Notes: a model not told the origin generated them from the letters alone. 64,000 bases of DNA from Lamellibrachia columna (GCA_963662155.1 OY759263.1:9652081-9716080), one strand, 5' to 3'; shown: positions 1 through 13,983, counted from the stretch's first letter. Translations and numbers: made by a program.

Positions 1-404
1 TTAATAAAATATATGCTTAACTGTTTGTCACTGGACACAGGTAGACGATGCAACCACCAAAGGCCTCCCTACTAATCTGACAAAAGTACACAATTAATTA
101 AACAAAACTGTGCATCACGTAATCTGTCCCGCTGTGCCCTCGTCTAGGCGTGTGTGCGTACGTGCGTGCGTGCGTGCGGCGTGCGTGCGTGCGAACGTGC
201 CCGTGTATTCGTACGAATGTTTATGCAAGGAGATATACTTTATTTATAAAATACACTGTCGGAGAAAACACATTCGATAAGAGTTACAGCTCGAAACGAG
301 ACCCGCCTTAAGATATCGTAAATCTTCATTCGGGCTGTTCAAGTTTCGCTATTAATCTACAGTGTCAACATATATTGTGTCAGCGTCATTGGTGTGCGAC
401 TGTA
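1..404. other. Non-coding start of window
   Basis: No gene is recognisable here. The only structure is a short imperfect GTGC/GTGT microsatellite at about 150-195. The remainder is ordinary AT-leaning sequence. Confidence 0.6.
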
Positions 405-556
405 ACACCAGTGGGCTATGTATCAGTGGGCGATGTACCAGTGGGCTATGTACCAGTGGGCTATGTAACAGTGGGCTATGTACCAGTGGGCTATGTAACA
501 GTGGGCTATGTAACAGTGGGCTATGCAACAGTGGGCTATGTAACAGTGGGCTATGT
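405..556. repeat. 15-bp tandem repeat, about 10 copies
   Basis: The unit is CAGTGGGCTATGTAA with A/C variation near its end. Because 15 is divisible by three, short frames stay open on both strands; they are period artefacts and not a gene. Confidence 0.9.
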
Positions 557-795
557 ATGTCCGCTGCCATTTGTACAATCTCCGCAGCAGTGGCGATTTT
601 AGGGGGAAGGGATTTTGGGCCATGACCAATCTCTGGTGTACATTTTCCCTGTATTTTTCCTTTGCGCAGCTACAATTCGAAGTAATGGGTAACTAGGCTT
701 GCCCCTTTGACCTTCCCATTGCGAGGTCATAGATACGCCACTGCTGTTTTCAAGTTGTTGTAACTGTGAAATATAAATCTAACTCGTCCGACATG
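557..795. other. Unique spacer, no gene seen
   Basis: Unique sequence between the 15-bp array and the large compound microsatellite. No coding or RNA feature was recognised. Confidence 0.5.
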
Positions 796-899
796 ATGTT
801 TGTGTGCGTGTTTATACTCTGTTTGTTCTGGTGAGTGTTCGTGCGCATGCATGCATATGTGTGCGTGTTTGTTTGTATTTTGTTTGTGTCCGAGTGCGA

Positions 900-1395
<496 letters not shown>

Positions 1396-3402
1396 GCCTG
1401 CGTATACGCGTGTATGTTTGAATGCCTCCGTGTATGTGGCTATGTGTGCTGACGTAACACCGAGCCACTAATGAAGACGCATGTTCAATTAACTCAGGCA
1501 ACGCGCGGTGTTGATGCTAGCAGCGCGCAGTAATGAGCTAAGTCACACAAGCGGCAACGACATCTCTTTCTCCGATAGGTGTTTATCAACCAATCAGTCA
1601 CTCACCCAGCCAGAAAACAAACATATGATCAATCAAATATAATATCCCTAAAATCAATAAATCAATAAAAAAATCAATCAATTAATCGACAGTTTCAGCC
1701 TTAAAGGTTCATGCTCCAAACCTATCTCAACAATTAACGTATAACTTATAAATTTAACTTATCTCATACGTAGCCATAATGTGGGTTCAGCTATGAATGA
1801 AATTGACTATTAGGGATTAGTATATTTCTTGCCTTCAACCATGCCATGCGTGAGTGATTTTCACCAGCGGGGGGTGTTGACTCGTTCTTAAACGCATAGT
1901 TACAGTAACAGTACCACTGTTTTCCATGTTCTGTCAAGTTACAACTGTTCTTTGGTATCTAGATTATATCGCATGTAAAACGCATGCATGTCTTCTTTGA
2001 AATAACGTCTAGAAACTGATAAGTAGCGTATTCACTAATGAATGCCATTATATTTGTATTTACGTGTGCATATCTCGCCGCGATACTTATGGAGAACCTG
2101 TGATCAGTAAATCCAGCTGATGTCAGTACTTATAAGTTAGGGAATTACTAATACGTAGAGCGAAACATTATGGCTGAAACTGTCAGCTAAGTAAACCAGA
2201 TTACATATTTTACGAAAACCTTGCCATGCTTTCATTAATAAAAAACTTTTTTCACAGCTGAATGCTTAATAAAATACTTGCTCAGTAGTGGTATCAGATT
2301 CAGACATTTATATTGTTCCAATCTAGCTGATAGAATATAAATGCTCCTTGACAAATATATTGACAAATAGAATCACTGAAATCGGTTAATTTGCGTATTG
2401 GTAGGCGCAACCTGGAGTTTAACCGTGGTCTGACCCCTGAAGTAATACTGTATCAACACGAAATAAGTGTATGGAAAGACAAACGTCAGAACCGACTAAA
2501 CGAGAAACCACCGGACTGCTAGGAGTGACGGTCGTCGGGGGATTGATAGTGGCAGACGGCGACCCACATCCTTGGTAAGGTCGTAGGTCGACCTGCCCGG
2601 GGCCGTCAATCACACCCCGTCAGTGCGGCATGCGACCGCTGCCTCGTCAAGACCCCAAACGCCGTCGTAAGAGACGCTTGACTGGCAGACAACGCAAATA
2701 ACGTGGTTTATGTGCGAGAAGCTTTGACGATGCTCTGCTACAAAACCAACGAAACGCCGCGCAGCGTAGCAACGAGTCGGCAACGTGCGGTAAAGATCGC
2801 ACACTAACGTTCGTTATCGGCAGGTGCTTCGTTTGGTGGGGTTATTAAGATTATTTCGAAGTCTGCACTTGTGCACCGTTACGACTGTCATATTTTATGT
2901 TGGAGAAAAACAGCAACGTGATTAGAAACCATACGTAATAGGAAGTAAATTGGTTATTGTGAACAGACCGAAATAGTAGGGTTTGTTTTGTTGTTGAACG
3001 TCCTTCCACAAGCAACAACTACATACTGTGTTATAGATAATTGTTATATAAACCTTCTGGATAAAGCTTCTGGGTGAGTTTACTTAAGAATAACACAAAC
3101 ATACACGCGGTCTGTTTGTAAAATGTATAATTATCGCCAATGGAACTCGCCACGGAGCTCGTGATCTTTATGATGCCATGCGTTTGGGTAAAAGAACCTC
3201 TTTACACCACTCACAAACACCACTCTGTAGCGTATTTTGGATCTCGGAAGGAGGGCCAAGAATGTGTGAAGGGTCGTTAGTCGGGACATTATTCGAATTC
3301 AGATTGACAAAAATGCTTATCCAAAAGCCAAAGGGACACGGCCCAACGTCCTCCGTAAATACGCTACTGTCTGTAGATTGTCATACATGTTGTATATCGT
3401 TG
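1396..3402. other. Intergenic, no gene recognised
   Basis: About 2 kb of unique sequence. Frames here are short and resemble no family I recognise. The right end probably includes the 3' UTR of the minus-strand galactosyltransferase gene. Confidence 0.5.
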
Positions 3403-4374
3403 CTACACATTATTGACGTATATTTGCGAGTAGTCACAATGCAAGTCTGTCTTGTTCATCTGGCCCCAGACCGTCATCAGTGAATGCGGTGTCAGGCCGT
3501 GCATACTGATGATCACTTTGTACAGACACGGATCGGGAGGACGCTGTTTGTAGCTGAACTTCCCGTTAAAGATATGGCGAGCGTCGGCGGTTTTCGCGCA
3601 CATTCCCGTTATGTACACATCTTCGAGCCAGAATAGTTCCGTCCGTGCCGTGGCGCAATAAAGATCGCGGACAAGATCACCGGATATGACGTAGGCAGTA
3701 CCGGATATGTAAGTAGGGTACATAAATTTGTTGTATTTCGATGGCGGCGTATAGTATTTGGACGTTTTGTCTCTGATTGGTTGCGCACCTGCAATAATGT
3801 ACCCCATTATAAAGCGTTTGTGAGCGTTATTTCGCAGACTGTCGTGTAAAACCGGTACGTTTATGAACATGTCGTCGTCTGTCTTCAGTACAAATTTAAC
3901 TTGTTTGCAATACGTGTCCACCCAGTGCAAAAGTGCTATCGATTTGTAGGTCAAGTTTCCGTACGTGTCGACCATGTCAATCTGAATGACGTCACCGTGT
4001 GTTTTCATCTCAGTAGCAACGTCGGCGTCGGCCGCGTGCGAAGTTTCTGACGAGCCGACGAGAAAAACTACTCTAGTTCTTAGTTGGTATTTGTTGACGT
4101 CTGACGCCCACGAGGCTCGGATGGCGTTTCTATGTTCAACATGATTTAGTGACGAACAGACCATTAACAACAAAAACATATCTTCTGTACAAGTGTCGGG
4201 CGCCGGTATGATGAAACGCGGCCCGGCACTCGGGCACGTCGAGGAGTTGGGAAGATCGTTGTGGGTCTGTACTGATGTGTAGTCAGACACACTTCGGCCG
4301 TCAGAGCCAGACGGGAGTAGGTGAAGTAAGCCGATGAACAGGGCACCGAGACTGAGGCTTCGAGAGGCCGCCAT
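3403..4374 (-). CDS. Beta-1,3-galactosyltransferase-like enzyme (GT31)
   Basis: The 323-aa product is a member of glycosyltransferase family 31 (Galactosyl_T fold), which transfers galactose or GlcNAc from UDP-sugars in beta-1,3 linkage, usually as a type II membrane protein of the Golgi lumen. Seen in the sequence: a hydrophobic N-terminal stretch (about residues 7-20) fitting a signal anchor; RNAIRASW at 82-89; DTYGNLTYKS at 136-145; the metal-binding DDD inside KTDDDMFINV at 164-173; YPTYISGTAYVIS at 219-231; and LEDVYITG at 250-257. These are the GT31 landmarks in the expected order, and the length is normal. The start is the ATG at 4374. The frame stays open upstream to an ATG at 4434, but that one lies beyond a splice acceptor and inside the 54-bp repeat, so I reject it. 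Like many relatives, the whole coding region is one exon. Donor and acceptor specificity cannot be read from the sequence. Confidence 0.9.
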   Translation of the reverse strand: MAASRSLSLGALFIGLLHLLPSGSDGRSVSDYTSVQTHNDLPNSSTCPSAGPRFIIPAPDTCTEDMFLLLMVCSSLNHVEHRNAIRASWASDVNKYQLRTRVVFLVGSSETSHAADADVATEMKTHGDVIQIDMVDTYGNLTYKSIALLHWVDTYCKQVKFVLKTDDDMFINVPVLHDSLRNNAHKRFIMGYIIAGAQPIRDKTSKYYTPPSKYNKFMYPTYISGTAYVISGDLVRDLYCATARTELFWLEDVYITGMCAKTADARHIFNGKFSYKQRPPDPCLYKVIISMHGLTPHSLMTVWGQMNKTDLHCDYSQIYVNNV

Positions 4375-4409
4375 GATCGTGCAGGATTTGGTCGTGCGCG
4401 TTACACCAT

Positions 4410-4425
4410 CTGGAAAAAAGCAACA
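4410..4425 (-). other. Predicted 3' splice site upstream of the GT31 coding exon
   Basis: On the minus strand a T-rich tract (GCTTTTTTCCAG) ends in CAG at 4412-4410, about 35 nt before the ATG at 4374. It implies a 5' non-coding exon further to the right. The 54-bp satellite begins within about 15 nt of this site, so the branch point would have to lie inside or at the edge of the array. Confidence 0.5.
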
Positions 4426-6856
4426 TAATATCATAGATTAATGCCGCACTACACCCACAACCGACTAAAGACAACCTTAAAATATCATAGATTAATGCCG
4501 CACTATACCCACAACCGACTAAAGACGATCTTAAAATATCATAGATTAATGCCGCACTACATCCACAACCGACTAAAGACGATCTTAAAATATCATAGAT
4601 TAATGCCGCACTATATCCACAACCGACTAAAGACGATCTTAAAATATCATAGATTAATGCCGCACTACACCCACAACCGACTAAAGACAACCTTAAAATA
4701 TCATAGATTAATGCCGCACTATATCCACAACCGACTAAAGACAACCTTAAAATATCATAGATTAATGCCGCACTACACCAACAACCGACTAAAGACAACC
4801 TTAAAATATCATAGATTAATGCCGCACTATATCCACAACCGACTAAAGACGATCTTAAAATATCATAGATTAATGCCGCACTACACCCACAACCGACTAA
4901 AGACAACCTTAAAATATCATAGATTAATGCCGCACTATATCCACAACCGACTAAAGACGATCTTAAAATATCATAGATTAATGCCGCACTACACCAACAA
5001 CCGACTAAAGACGATCTTAAAATATCATACATTAATGCCGCACTATATCCACAACCGACTAAAGACAACCTTAAAATATCATAGATTAATGCCGCACTAT
5101 ATCCACAACCGACTAAAGACAACCTTAAAATATCATAGATTAATGCCGCACTACACCAACAACCGACTAAAGACGATCTTAAAATATCATAGATTAATGC
5201 CGCACTACACCCACAACCGACTAAAGACGATCTTAAAATATCATAGATTAATGCCGCACTACACCCACAACCGACTAAAGACAACCTTAAAATATCATAG
5301 ATTAATGCCGCACTACACCCACAACCGACTAAAGACAACCTTAAAATATCATAGATTAATGCCGCACTACACCCACAACCGACTAAAGACAACCTTAAAA
5401 TATCATAGATTAATGCCGCACTATTCCCACAACCGACTAAAGACAACCTTAAAATATCATAGATTAATGCCGCACTACACCCACAACCGACTAAAGACGA
5501 TCTTAAAATATCATAGATTAATGCCGCACTACACCCACAACCGACTAAAGACAACCTTAAAATATCATAGATTAATGCCGCACTACACCCACAACCGACT
5601 AAAGACAACCTTAAAATATAATAGATTAATGCCGCACTACACCCACAACCGACTAAAGACTATCTTAAAATATCATAGATTAATGCCGCACTACACCCAC
5701 AACCGACTAAAGACAACCTTAAAATATCATAGATTAATGCCGCACTACACCCACAACCGACTAAAGACTATCTTAAAATATCATAGATTAATGCCGCACT
5801 ACACCCACAACCGACTAAAGACAACCTTAAAATATCATAGATTAATGCCGCATTACACCCACAACCGACTAAAGACTATCTTAAAATATCATAGATTAAT
5901 GCCGCACTACACCCACAACCGACTAAAGACAACCTTAAAATATCATAGATTAATGCCGCACTATACCCACAACCGACTAAAGACTATCTTAAAATATCAT
6001 AGATTAATGCCGCACTACACCCACAACCGACTAAAGACAACCTTAAAATATCATAGATTAATGCCGCACTACACCCACAACCGACTAAAGACTATCTTAA
6101 AATATCATAGATTAATGCCGCACTACACCCACAACCGACTAAAGACAACCTTAAAATATCATAGATTAATGCCGCACTACACCCACAACCGACTAAAGAC
6201 TATCTTAAAATATCATAGATTAATGCCGCACTACACCCACAACCGACTAAAGACAACCTTAAAATATCATAGATTAATGCCGCATTACACCCACAACCGA
6301 CTAAAGACTATCTTAAAATATCATAGATTAATGCCGCACTACACCCACAACCGACTAAAGACAACCTTAAAATATCATAGATTAATGCCGCACTATACCC
6401 ACAACCGACTAAAGACTATCTTAAAATATCATAGATTAATGCCGCACTATACCCACAACCGACTAAAGACAACCTTAAAATATCATATATTAATGCCGCA
6501 CTACACCCACAACCGACTAAAGACAACCTTAAAATATCATAGATTAATGCCGCACTATACCCACAACCGACTAAAGACAACCTTAAAATATCATAGATTA
6601 ATGCCGCACTACACCCACAACCGACTAAAGACAACCTTAAAATATCATAGATTAATGCCGCACTACACCCACAACCGACTAAAGACAACCTTAAAATATC
6701 ATAGATTAATGCCGCACTATACCCACAACCGACTAAAGACAACCTTAAAATATCATAGATTAATGCCGCACTACACCCAAAACCGACTAAAGACAACCTT
6801 AAAATATCATAGATTAATGCCGCACTACACCCACAACCGACTAAAGACAACCTTAC
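4426..6856. repeat. 54-bp satellite array, about 45 copies
   Basis: The unit starts ATGCCGCACTACACCCACAA and runs 54 bp; 44 full steps separate the first start (4441) from the last (6817). Units differ mainly at one trinucleotide before CTTAAAATATC (AAC, GAT or TAT). From 5629 to about 6490, TAT and AAC units alternate strictly, making a 108-bp dimer. Long frames are open on both strands only because 54 is divisible by three and the unit lacks stops. The array probably lies in the 5' intron of the GT31 gene. Confidence 0.97.
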
Positions 6857-6971
6857 AATCACTTGTTACAAGACCGTCAATGAAACAAGTTAAACAACGA
6901 GACCTAATTCTATCTTTGTCTGAACATGTTTTGTTAGGTTCATTCGCTCAATTCAAATGGAAGATGAGCCA
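6857..6971. other. 115-bp unique junction between two satellite arrays
   Basis: Unique sequence separating the 54-bp array from the 49-bp array. No gene seen. Confidence 0.7.
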
Positions 6972-8784
6972 CAAGACTTCTACCCAATACGGAGTCATGT
7001 CACTACCCACTGATCAATAACAAGACTTCTACCCAATACGGAGTCATGTCACTACCCACTGATCAATAACAAGACTTCTACCCAATACGGAGTCATGTCA
7101 CTACCCACTGATCAATAACAAGACTTCTACCCAATACGGAGTCATGTCACTACCCACTGATCAATAACAAGACTTCTACCCAATACGGAGTCATGTCACT
7201 ACCCACTGATCAATAACAAGACTTCTACCCAATACGGAGTCATGTCACTACCCACTGATCAATAACAATACTTCTACCCAATACGGAGTCATGTCACTAC
7301 CCACTGATCAATAACAAGACTTCTACACAATACGGAGTCATGTCACTACCCACTGATCAATAACAAGACTTCTACCCAATACGGAGTCATGTCACTACCC
7401 ACTGATCAATAACAAGACTTCTACCCAATACGGAGTCATGTCACTACCCACTGATCAATAACAATACTTCTACCCAATACGGAGTCATGTCACTACCCAC
7501 TGATCAATAACAAGACTTCTACCCAATACGGAGTCATGTCACTACCCACTGATCAATAACAAGACTTCTACCCAATACGGAGTCATGTCACTACCCACTG
7601 ATCAATAACAAGACTTCTACCCAATACGGAGTCATGTCACTACCCACTGATCAATAACAAGACTTCTACCCAATACGGAGTCATGTCACTACCCACTGAT
7701 CAATAACAAGACTTCTACCCAATACGGAGTCATGTCACTACCCACTGATCAATAACAAGACTTCTACCCAATACGGAGTCATGTCACTACCCACTGATCA
7801 ATAACAATACTTCTACCCAATACGGAGTCATGTCACTACCCACTGATCAATAACAAGACTTCTACCCAATACGGAGTCATGTCACTACCCACTGATCAAT
7901 AACAAGACTTCTACCCAATACGGAGTCATGTCACTACCCACTGATCAATAACAAGACTTCTACCCAATACGGAGTCATGTCACTACCCACTGATCAATAA
8001 CAAGACTTCTACCCAATACGGAGTCATGTCACTACCCACTGATCAATAACAATACTTCTACCCAATACGGAGTCATGTCACTACCCACTGATCAATAACA
8101 AGACTTCTACCCAATACGGAGTCATGTCACTACCCACTGATCAATAACAAGACTTCTACCCAATACGGAGTCATGTCACTACCCACTGATCAATAACAAG
8201 ACTTCTACCCAATACGGAGTCATGTCACTACCCACTGATCAATAACAAGACTTCTACCCAATACGGAGTCATGTCACTACCCACTGATCAATAACAAGAC
8301 TTCTACCCAATACGGAGTCATGTCACTACCCACTGATCAATAACAAGACTTCTACCCAATACGGAGTCATGTCACTACCCACTGATCAATAACAAGACTT
8401 CTACCCAATACGGAGTCATGTCACTACCCACTGATCAATAACAAGACTTCTACCCAATACGGAGTCATGTCACTACCCACTGATCAATAACAAGACTTCT
8501 ACCCAATACGGAGTCATGTCACTACCCACTGATCAATAACAAGACTTCTACCCAATACGGAGTCATGTCACTACCCACTGATCAATAACAATACTTCTAC
8601 CCAATACGGAGTCATGTCACTACCCACTGATCAATAACAAGACTTCTACCCAATACGGAGTCATGTCACTACCCACTGATCAATAACAAGACTTCTACCC
8701 AATACGGAGTCATGTCACTACCCACTGATCAATAACAAGACTTCTACCCAATACGGAGTCATGTCACTACCCACTGATCAATAA
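6972..8784. repeat. 49-bp satellite array, 37 copies
   Basis: The unit begins CAAGACTTCTACCCAATACG and is 49 bp; 37 copies fit the span exactly. Copies are nearly identical. A recurring G-to-T variant (CAATACTTCT) starts the units at 7266, 7462, 7805, 8050 and 8589, always a whole number of units apart. The homogeneity points to recent expansion or gene conversion. Confidence 0.97.
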
Positions 8785-9112
8785 CTTTTCAGTTACAAAA
8801 CTTTGTTCATCATATATTATTTAGTGCAACATGTTTGTATTATTGACCCTATCCTGCTACAGTAAACTACTTAGTAATTTACTTAATTTAAAACAGGTAT
8901 CGGTACTTAGGATAGTATTTTCAATACTTTTATTATATGTGTGTGTATCTCAATAAGGTGCTATTCTCTCACTGGCCAACTATATATCGATCGATATGGA
9001 CTACAACTAAATGGAAACAGACTTAGTCTTGAAATTGGTCTGTCAATTGCGCATATTCTGAGTAACCATAAACGTTTTATGTTCTTAAAGCTTTTCTCAG
9101 CGGACACAGCTC
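8785..9112. other. Unique spacer
   Basis: AT-rich unique sequence with no recognisable gene between two tandem arrays. Confidence 0.5.
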
Positions 9113-9233
9113 GAATAGCACTGGATGGAATAGCACTGGGTGGAATAGCACTGGATGGAATAGCACTGGGTGGAATAGCACTGGATGGAATAGCACTGGG
9201 TGGAATAGCACTGGGTGGAATAGCGCTGGGTGG
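9113..9233. repeat. 15-bp tandem repeat, 8 copies
   Basis: Units alternate between AATAGCACTGGATGG and AATAGCACTGGGTGG for the first six copies, a 30-bp higher-order period, then continue as the second type. The frames through it are period artefacts. Confidence 0.9.
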
Positions 9234-10115
9234 TATACCTTTTAAATTTGGGACAATCACAACTTCGATCGACAATAGCTGTCTGATTAATATATTGACT
9301 CACGGTCAACACATTTCATAATGTTATGACAGGAACGGATCTAGGCTTGTTGGCGGAGGGGGGTTTCAGTCAGTCGTAGTCATTATGTCGTTATACTTAC
9401 GAACCGGGGCGGGACGACACATGTTTTGTTCTACTTACAGAAGGGTTAATATTAGCCGGCTGCTAATACTTCAGTCTTTACATTGATACTAGTTCCGATG
9501 TAGGCTTATATACGTTGTCCTTTACCGTAATATTTGCCGGACACAGGGGTCTATGACCGCCTGCATCCGCTGCTGATTGTGCAATGCATAATGATCAGTT
9601 GCAAAAGAAATCAACTCGTCTAGAGGATGAAACCTGCTATGTTTTGGTGGGGCAGTTACTCGACAGTTTTCCCTGGGAAGAAACAGGTCGCAGTAGATGC
9701 TAATGACGAAATCTCTGTCTGATCTGGGTCACATATATGCAATGAAAAAAGTGCTCGGTACTAAAAAATGACAATGACATATGTCTATGCCATTTTGTGA
9801 GTTTTCACTGAAGAGAAATCAGTGAAATGCAACGGAAGAGACCATTACAACGCGATGATTGATCACCGCCAGTGCCGTAGACCAACGCGAAGTCTTCGCT
9901 AGCAACTCATTCACCCAGGCGCACTAACAGAGTTGTCGAGTGAAGCGGCAAGAGGGTGAAATAATATGAGTGCAAGACCTTTCTTTGTAATTATCGAACA
10001 GCAGGTTCCCGAAGGAGCGGTTGTTGCAGACGCTTGCACTCGGGCCTAATTGACGTAGCGGTCCTCGCCAAACGTATAAACACACAGCTCGGCTTTCGTC
10101 GTTTAAACGGCTGCC
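9234..10115. other. Intergenic, no gene recognised
   Basis: Unique sequence with only short unconvincing frames. Confidence 0.5.
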
Positions 10116-10594
10116 TTAAAGGTCCCTCCTCAAATCGATTTTTGCTAGTCTCATTTTGCGAAAAATCAAACCATCCTAGTATCCACAGCAACGTGCTAGC
10201 TCGTTTGTGCAACTTTTGTATCATACAATCATCAGACAAACTATTAAATTACTTAATGTTTGGTCAAACATTAAGTGAAGTGAAAATGGAAAAGCTGTAA
10301 ACCACGAATTTCACCCTTCTAAAATTTCGTCAATTTGTCCTGTGATCGGCCAGAGGATGGAGGTCACGCCCATGATCAGCATTGACCCACATAGTGTTTA
10401 CCATTTTGGAAATCCACTATTTTGAACCTTACCAGATCTAAAGACTAAAGTCAATTATTTTGATGATTTGAACAAAAATAGGCATTTTTATTATATCGAC
10501 TGCGGCTGTTACATAAACGTTTCGCACACTACATATTTGGACACCAACGAACCGGATTTGCGATAGGCTAAATCAGTTGAGGGTGGAATTTTAA
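10116..10594. mobile_element. Candidate short TIR element with TTAA ends
   Basis: The left end reads TTAAAGGTCCCTCCTCAAAT and the right end, reverse-complemented, reads TTAAAATTCCACCCTCAACT. These are imperfect inverted termini, each beginning with TTAA, the target used by piggyBac- and Kolobok-type transposons. The interior has no transposase frame, so it would be a non-autonomous (MITE-like) element. The match is imperfect and the call is tentative. Confidence 0.4.
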
Positions 10595-12700
10595 GTTCCT
10601 CCTTTCGAAAAGGTGACTCAACTTACTTTCCATGACGGCACATATAACTTATTTACTACGAAGGCACATCTTAACAAGTCTGCCTTATAAAAAGCCAGCT
10701 CTTAAATGCGCTTCAGTCTGATGTACATGTATTGGTGTCGTGTCTCGACACGTGCAACAACCGCTCGAACTATCTTGAGTTATAAATCCTAAACACCAAG
10801 GAATTTCTTTCTTACCCGCATATATTGCTGAGATACACGACTCATCCCATATCTCAGTTTGATGGCTCATAGTGCATCCAGAACGAGGTGTTATAACTGG
10901 CGTTGTAAGTGGTGTAGTTATCACCACGATACGGTCGTGTGTGCTAAACATGACGGTTGTGTAATTATCCGACTGAGCCATACAGCAATGTTTGACACAG
11001 AGCTGGTTGATTTTGCTTTATTGTGTCGTTGCTCCTGGAAGCTCCCGATTGGCCGATAATGCGTCAAATATGTATGACAAATATTTATTAGACATTCATA
11101 GAACTAATCACATGTTTCCGACGTTATTATTAAAAGAAATATCGATTCCTTATGATAATGATAGACATTTCTCAAGCAAGTATGGTCTATTACTACTACA
11201 ACTGTGCGGTCAACGTCAGTATCCTGCAGTTTAACGTGACCATGCGACGCCTTCCGTCAGAGCTATGCGCTAATCTGTTCTGTCTTCACATCAAATCTGG
11301 TCCGTATGTTACGATTGACCTTATGAAATTTGTTTCCGTGTAGATATTTACTTTCATCGCTCTCATTCGCATTGACGGGCAGCGGCACGTGTGGACCGGA
11401 TATTTTGTATTTCTTAGGGCGTGTGAACGACAGACTACCGGTGGTATCACGCACGCGCACTTGGAATGTTTTTACTTCCGTCTCTTGCTTATACTCGAAG
11501 TGATGCGCTTTCCAGCTGTTTTCCAATAACCATCGGGCACCCTGGGGTATTTATGCGCGACGGTCGCGCTGCTGAACAATTCACAACTAAGCCACACGTG
11601 CAGGATAAATCAGAACGAGACGGAACAGAGAAACTACCACATCAATCTTACCAATGCCGTGCATTCCTAAGGGAAACGTATCATGTGAGTTTTGCCATTG
11701 GCTTATTTTAAACAAAGGAACGATTGTTTGTGTATCAGGTTCTTCTTTATAATTAGAAGGTTTCTGGATGTAATGACAACACCTGGACACATGTCAACAT
11801 TGCATGGCAAGAAAACATCGTCACACCTGCGTTTATCTTGCTGCGCTGAAAGCTACGCAATATAGTCCGTAGCATCAATGCAGCCGATGTCTTAATATAG
11901 GCCTGCGTATAATATATAAGCCGACTTGTTGGCACGTCACAAATTGGCAAGAGGCTTGTCACGACAACTTGGTCTCGCTTGGCGAACGTTTCGAGCCAAC
12001 ATACTTATTTGCAAGTCACAAAGTTATGTCTCAAGTCATTTACGTCCAAGTCAAGTTTCGATGCATCTATCTAAATTCCATGTCAAGTCGCAAGTCATGA
12101 AATTGTGCGAATCGAGTCCGACTCGTGTCAGCCCCTTTGACTCGAGTCAACAAGTCTGTATATAAGTACTGCATATGGTAAATTGTGTCGATAATTTTAA
12201 CACAAAATGTACGCACCAATTTCTTAAACAGACTGCGCATATTATTTCAACTATCCACGCACGACACATTTTAACATCAACGAATCTCTTACGCAATGTG
12301 CTAACTGAATTGGCGAGGCAGCTTTGATCGGATGTGTATGGGGTGTTGACCTGGGGTGAAGGCCAGAACCCACCTGACGTGCATAGCTGGCGGGACGGAG
12401 CCCGACCGGTGGGTGGAAATTTGCAGGAGGGCCGTGCACCTGTCTCCGCTGTCAGCCCGGACACTGGCCTGATTCCCTTCTTGTTGGGGATCTCATAAGC
12501 TGCCCACTCAAGTTGGCCGTGCCGTTCCGAAAGGGCAAATAGGGCGCCTGATGATTGATTGGTGCTCAATTTGCCTCGCTCATCTCTGAATGCGTGGTCC
12601 GTGTGAGCATCTGTGGTACCCGTCTCACCATCCCTGTCGATATTCTTGGAATTGCTTTTGTGTTCCAGTTCACAAATCATGACTGCAGTATCTCTGTTAA
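10595..12700. other. Intergenic, no gene recognised
   Basis: No host gene recognised. About 11990-12155 is dense in the word AAGTC and its variants (CAAGTCA, GACTCGAGTC). About 12340-12560 is more GC-rich and stays open on the minus strand, but resembles no family I know; it could be an old repeat. Confidence 0.45.
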
Positions 12701-12701
12701 A

Positions 12702-13018
12702 CCAAAAGTATATACGTTCTATATAGCGCGGTATCCAGTCTTTGGGACTGCTCAAAGCGCTTTGCACTTCACCCCTGGCAGACCTGTTCATTCCAACGCC
12801 AATTCGACTAAGCATTCAGCAACATTGCAATTACTGCACGAAGACTATTCGTTCAAACATACACCACTGTCTACAGTGTATTCATTTATACAGCTGAGTG
12901 AACTGGAACAACGTGAACTGAACGCAATTGCCCAAGCTTCGAAACGGCATCAAGATGATGCAAACCCGGATTTTCTCGGTTGAGAATCCGATGTTCTAAC
13001 CTCAATGCCACTGCACCC
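12702..13018 (-). mobile_element. tRNA-derived SINE, copy 1
   Basis: Same family as the copies near 25.4, 41.6, 52.0, 58.3 and 63.5 kb. Read on the minus strand it has a tRNA-like head (about 13018-12950), a conserved body containing CTGTATAAATGA, then CAGGTCTGCCAGGGG, and a tail near GGATACCGCGCTATAT. The ends are diverged. Confidence 0.85.
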
Positions 13019-13855
<837 letters not shown>

Positions 13856-13856
13856 A

Positions 13857-13978
13857 CAATCTCAAATCGGTCAATATATTGAGAAGCTGAGGAGAATCAA
13901 TGATGTTCGCCGTGTTGTTACAAGTATTGTATCGGGTGCCAAAGGAACTGATAATACCAAACATTCTCAGATTGCTCT

Positions 13979-13983
<5 letters not shown>
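13857..13983. repeat. Left copy of a 127-bp inverted duplication
   Basis: This segment is the reverse complement of 15351-15477 with a single mismatch. It sits exactly between a (GT)n and an (AT)n microsatellite. One frame stays open through both copies, but I do not recognise the peptide. Confidence 0.95.

Noticed and set aside
4375..4434. Upstream ATG at 4434 as the galactosyltransferase start
   Set aside because: It lies upstream of a good splice acceptor and within the satellite unit; the ATG at 4374 is followed directly by a signal-anchor-like segment.
4441..7020. 859-codon plus-strand frame made of 18-residue repeats (and a long minus-strand counterpart)
   Set aside because: The 54-bp unit has no stop in these frames on either strand and 54 is divisible by three, so openness is automatic. 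Nothing but repeat is encoded, and the two strands overlap.
6972..8784. CRISPR-like regular array
   Set aside because: The repeats are head-to-tail with no variable spacers, and this is animal DNA.
12147..12560. Minus-strand frame of about 220 codons through a GC-rich patch
   Set aside because: No recognisable domain; it runs into a SINE. Probably an old repeat.
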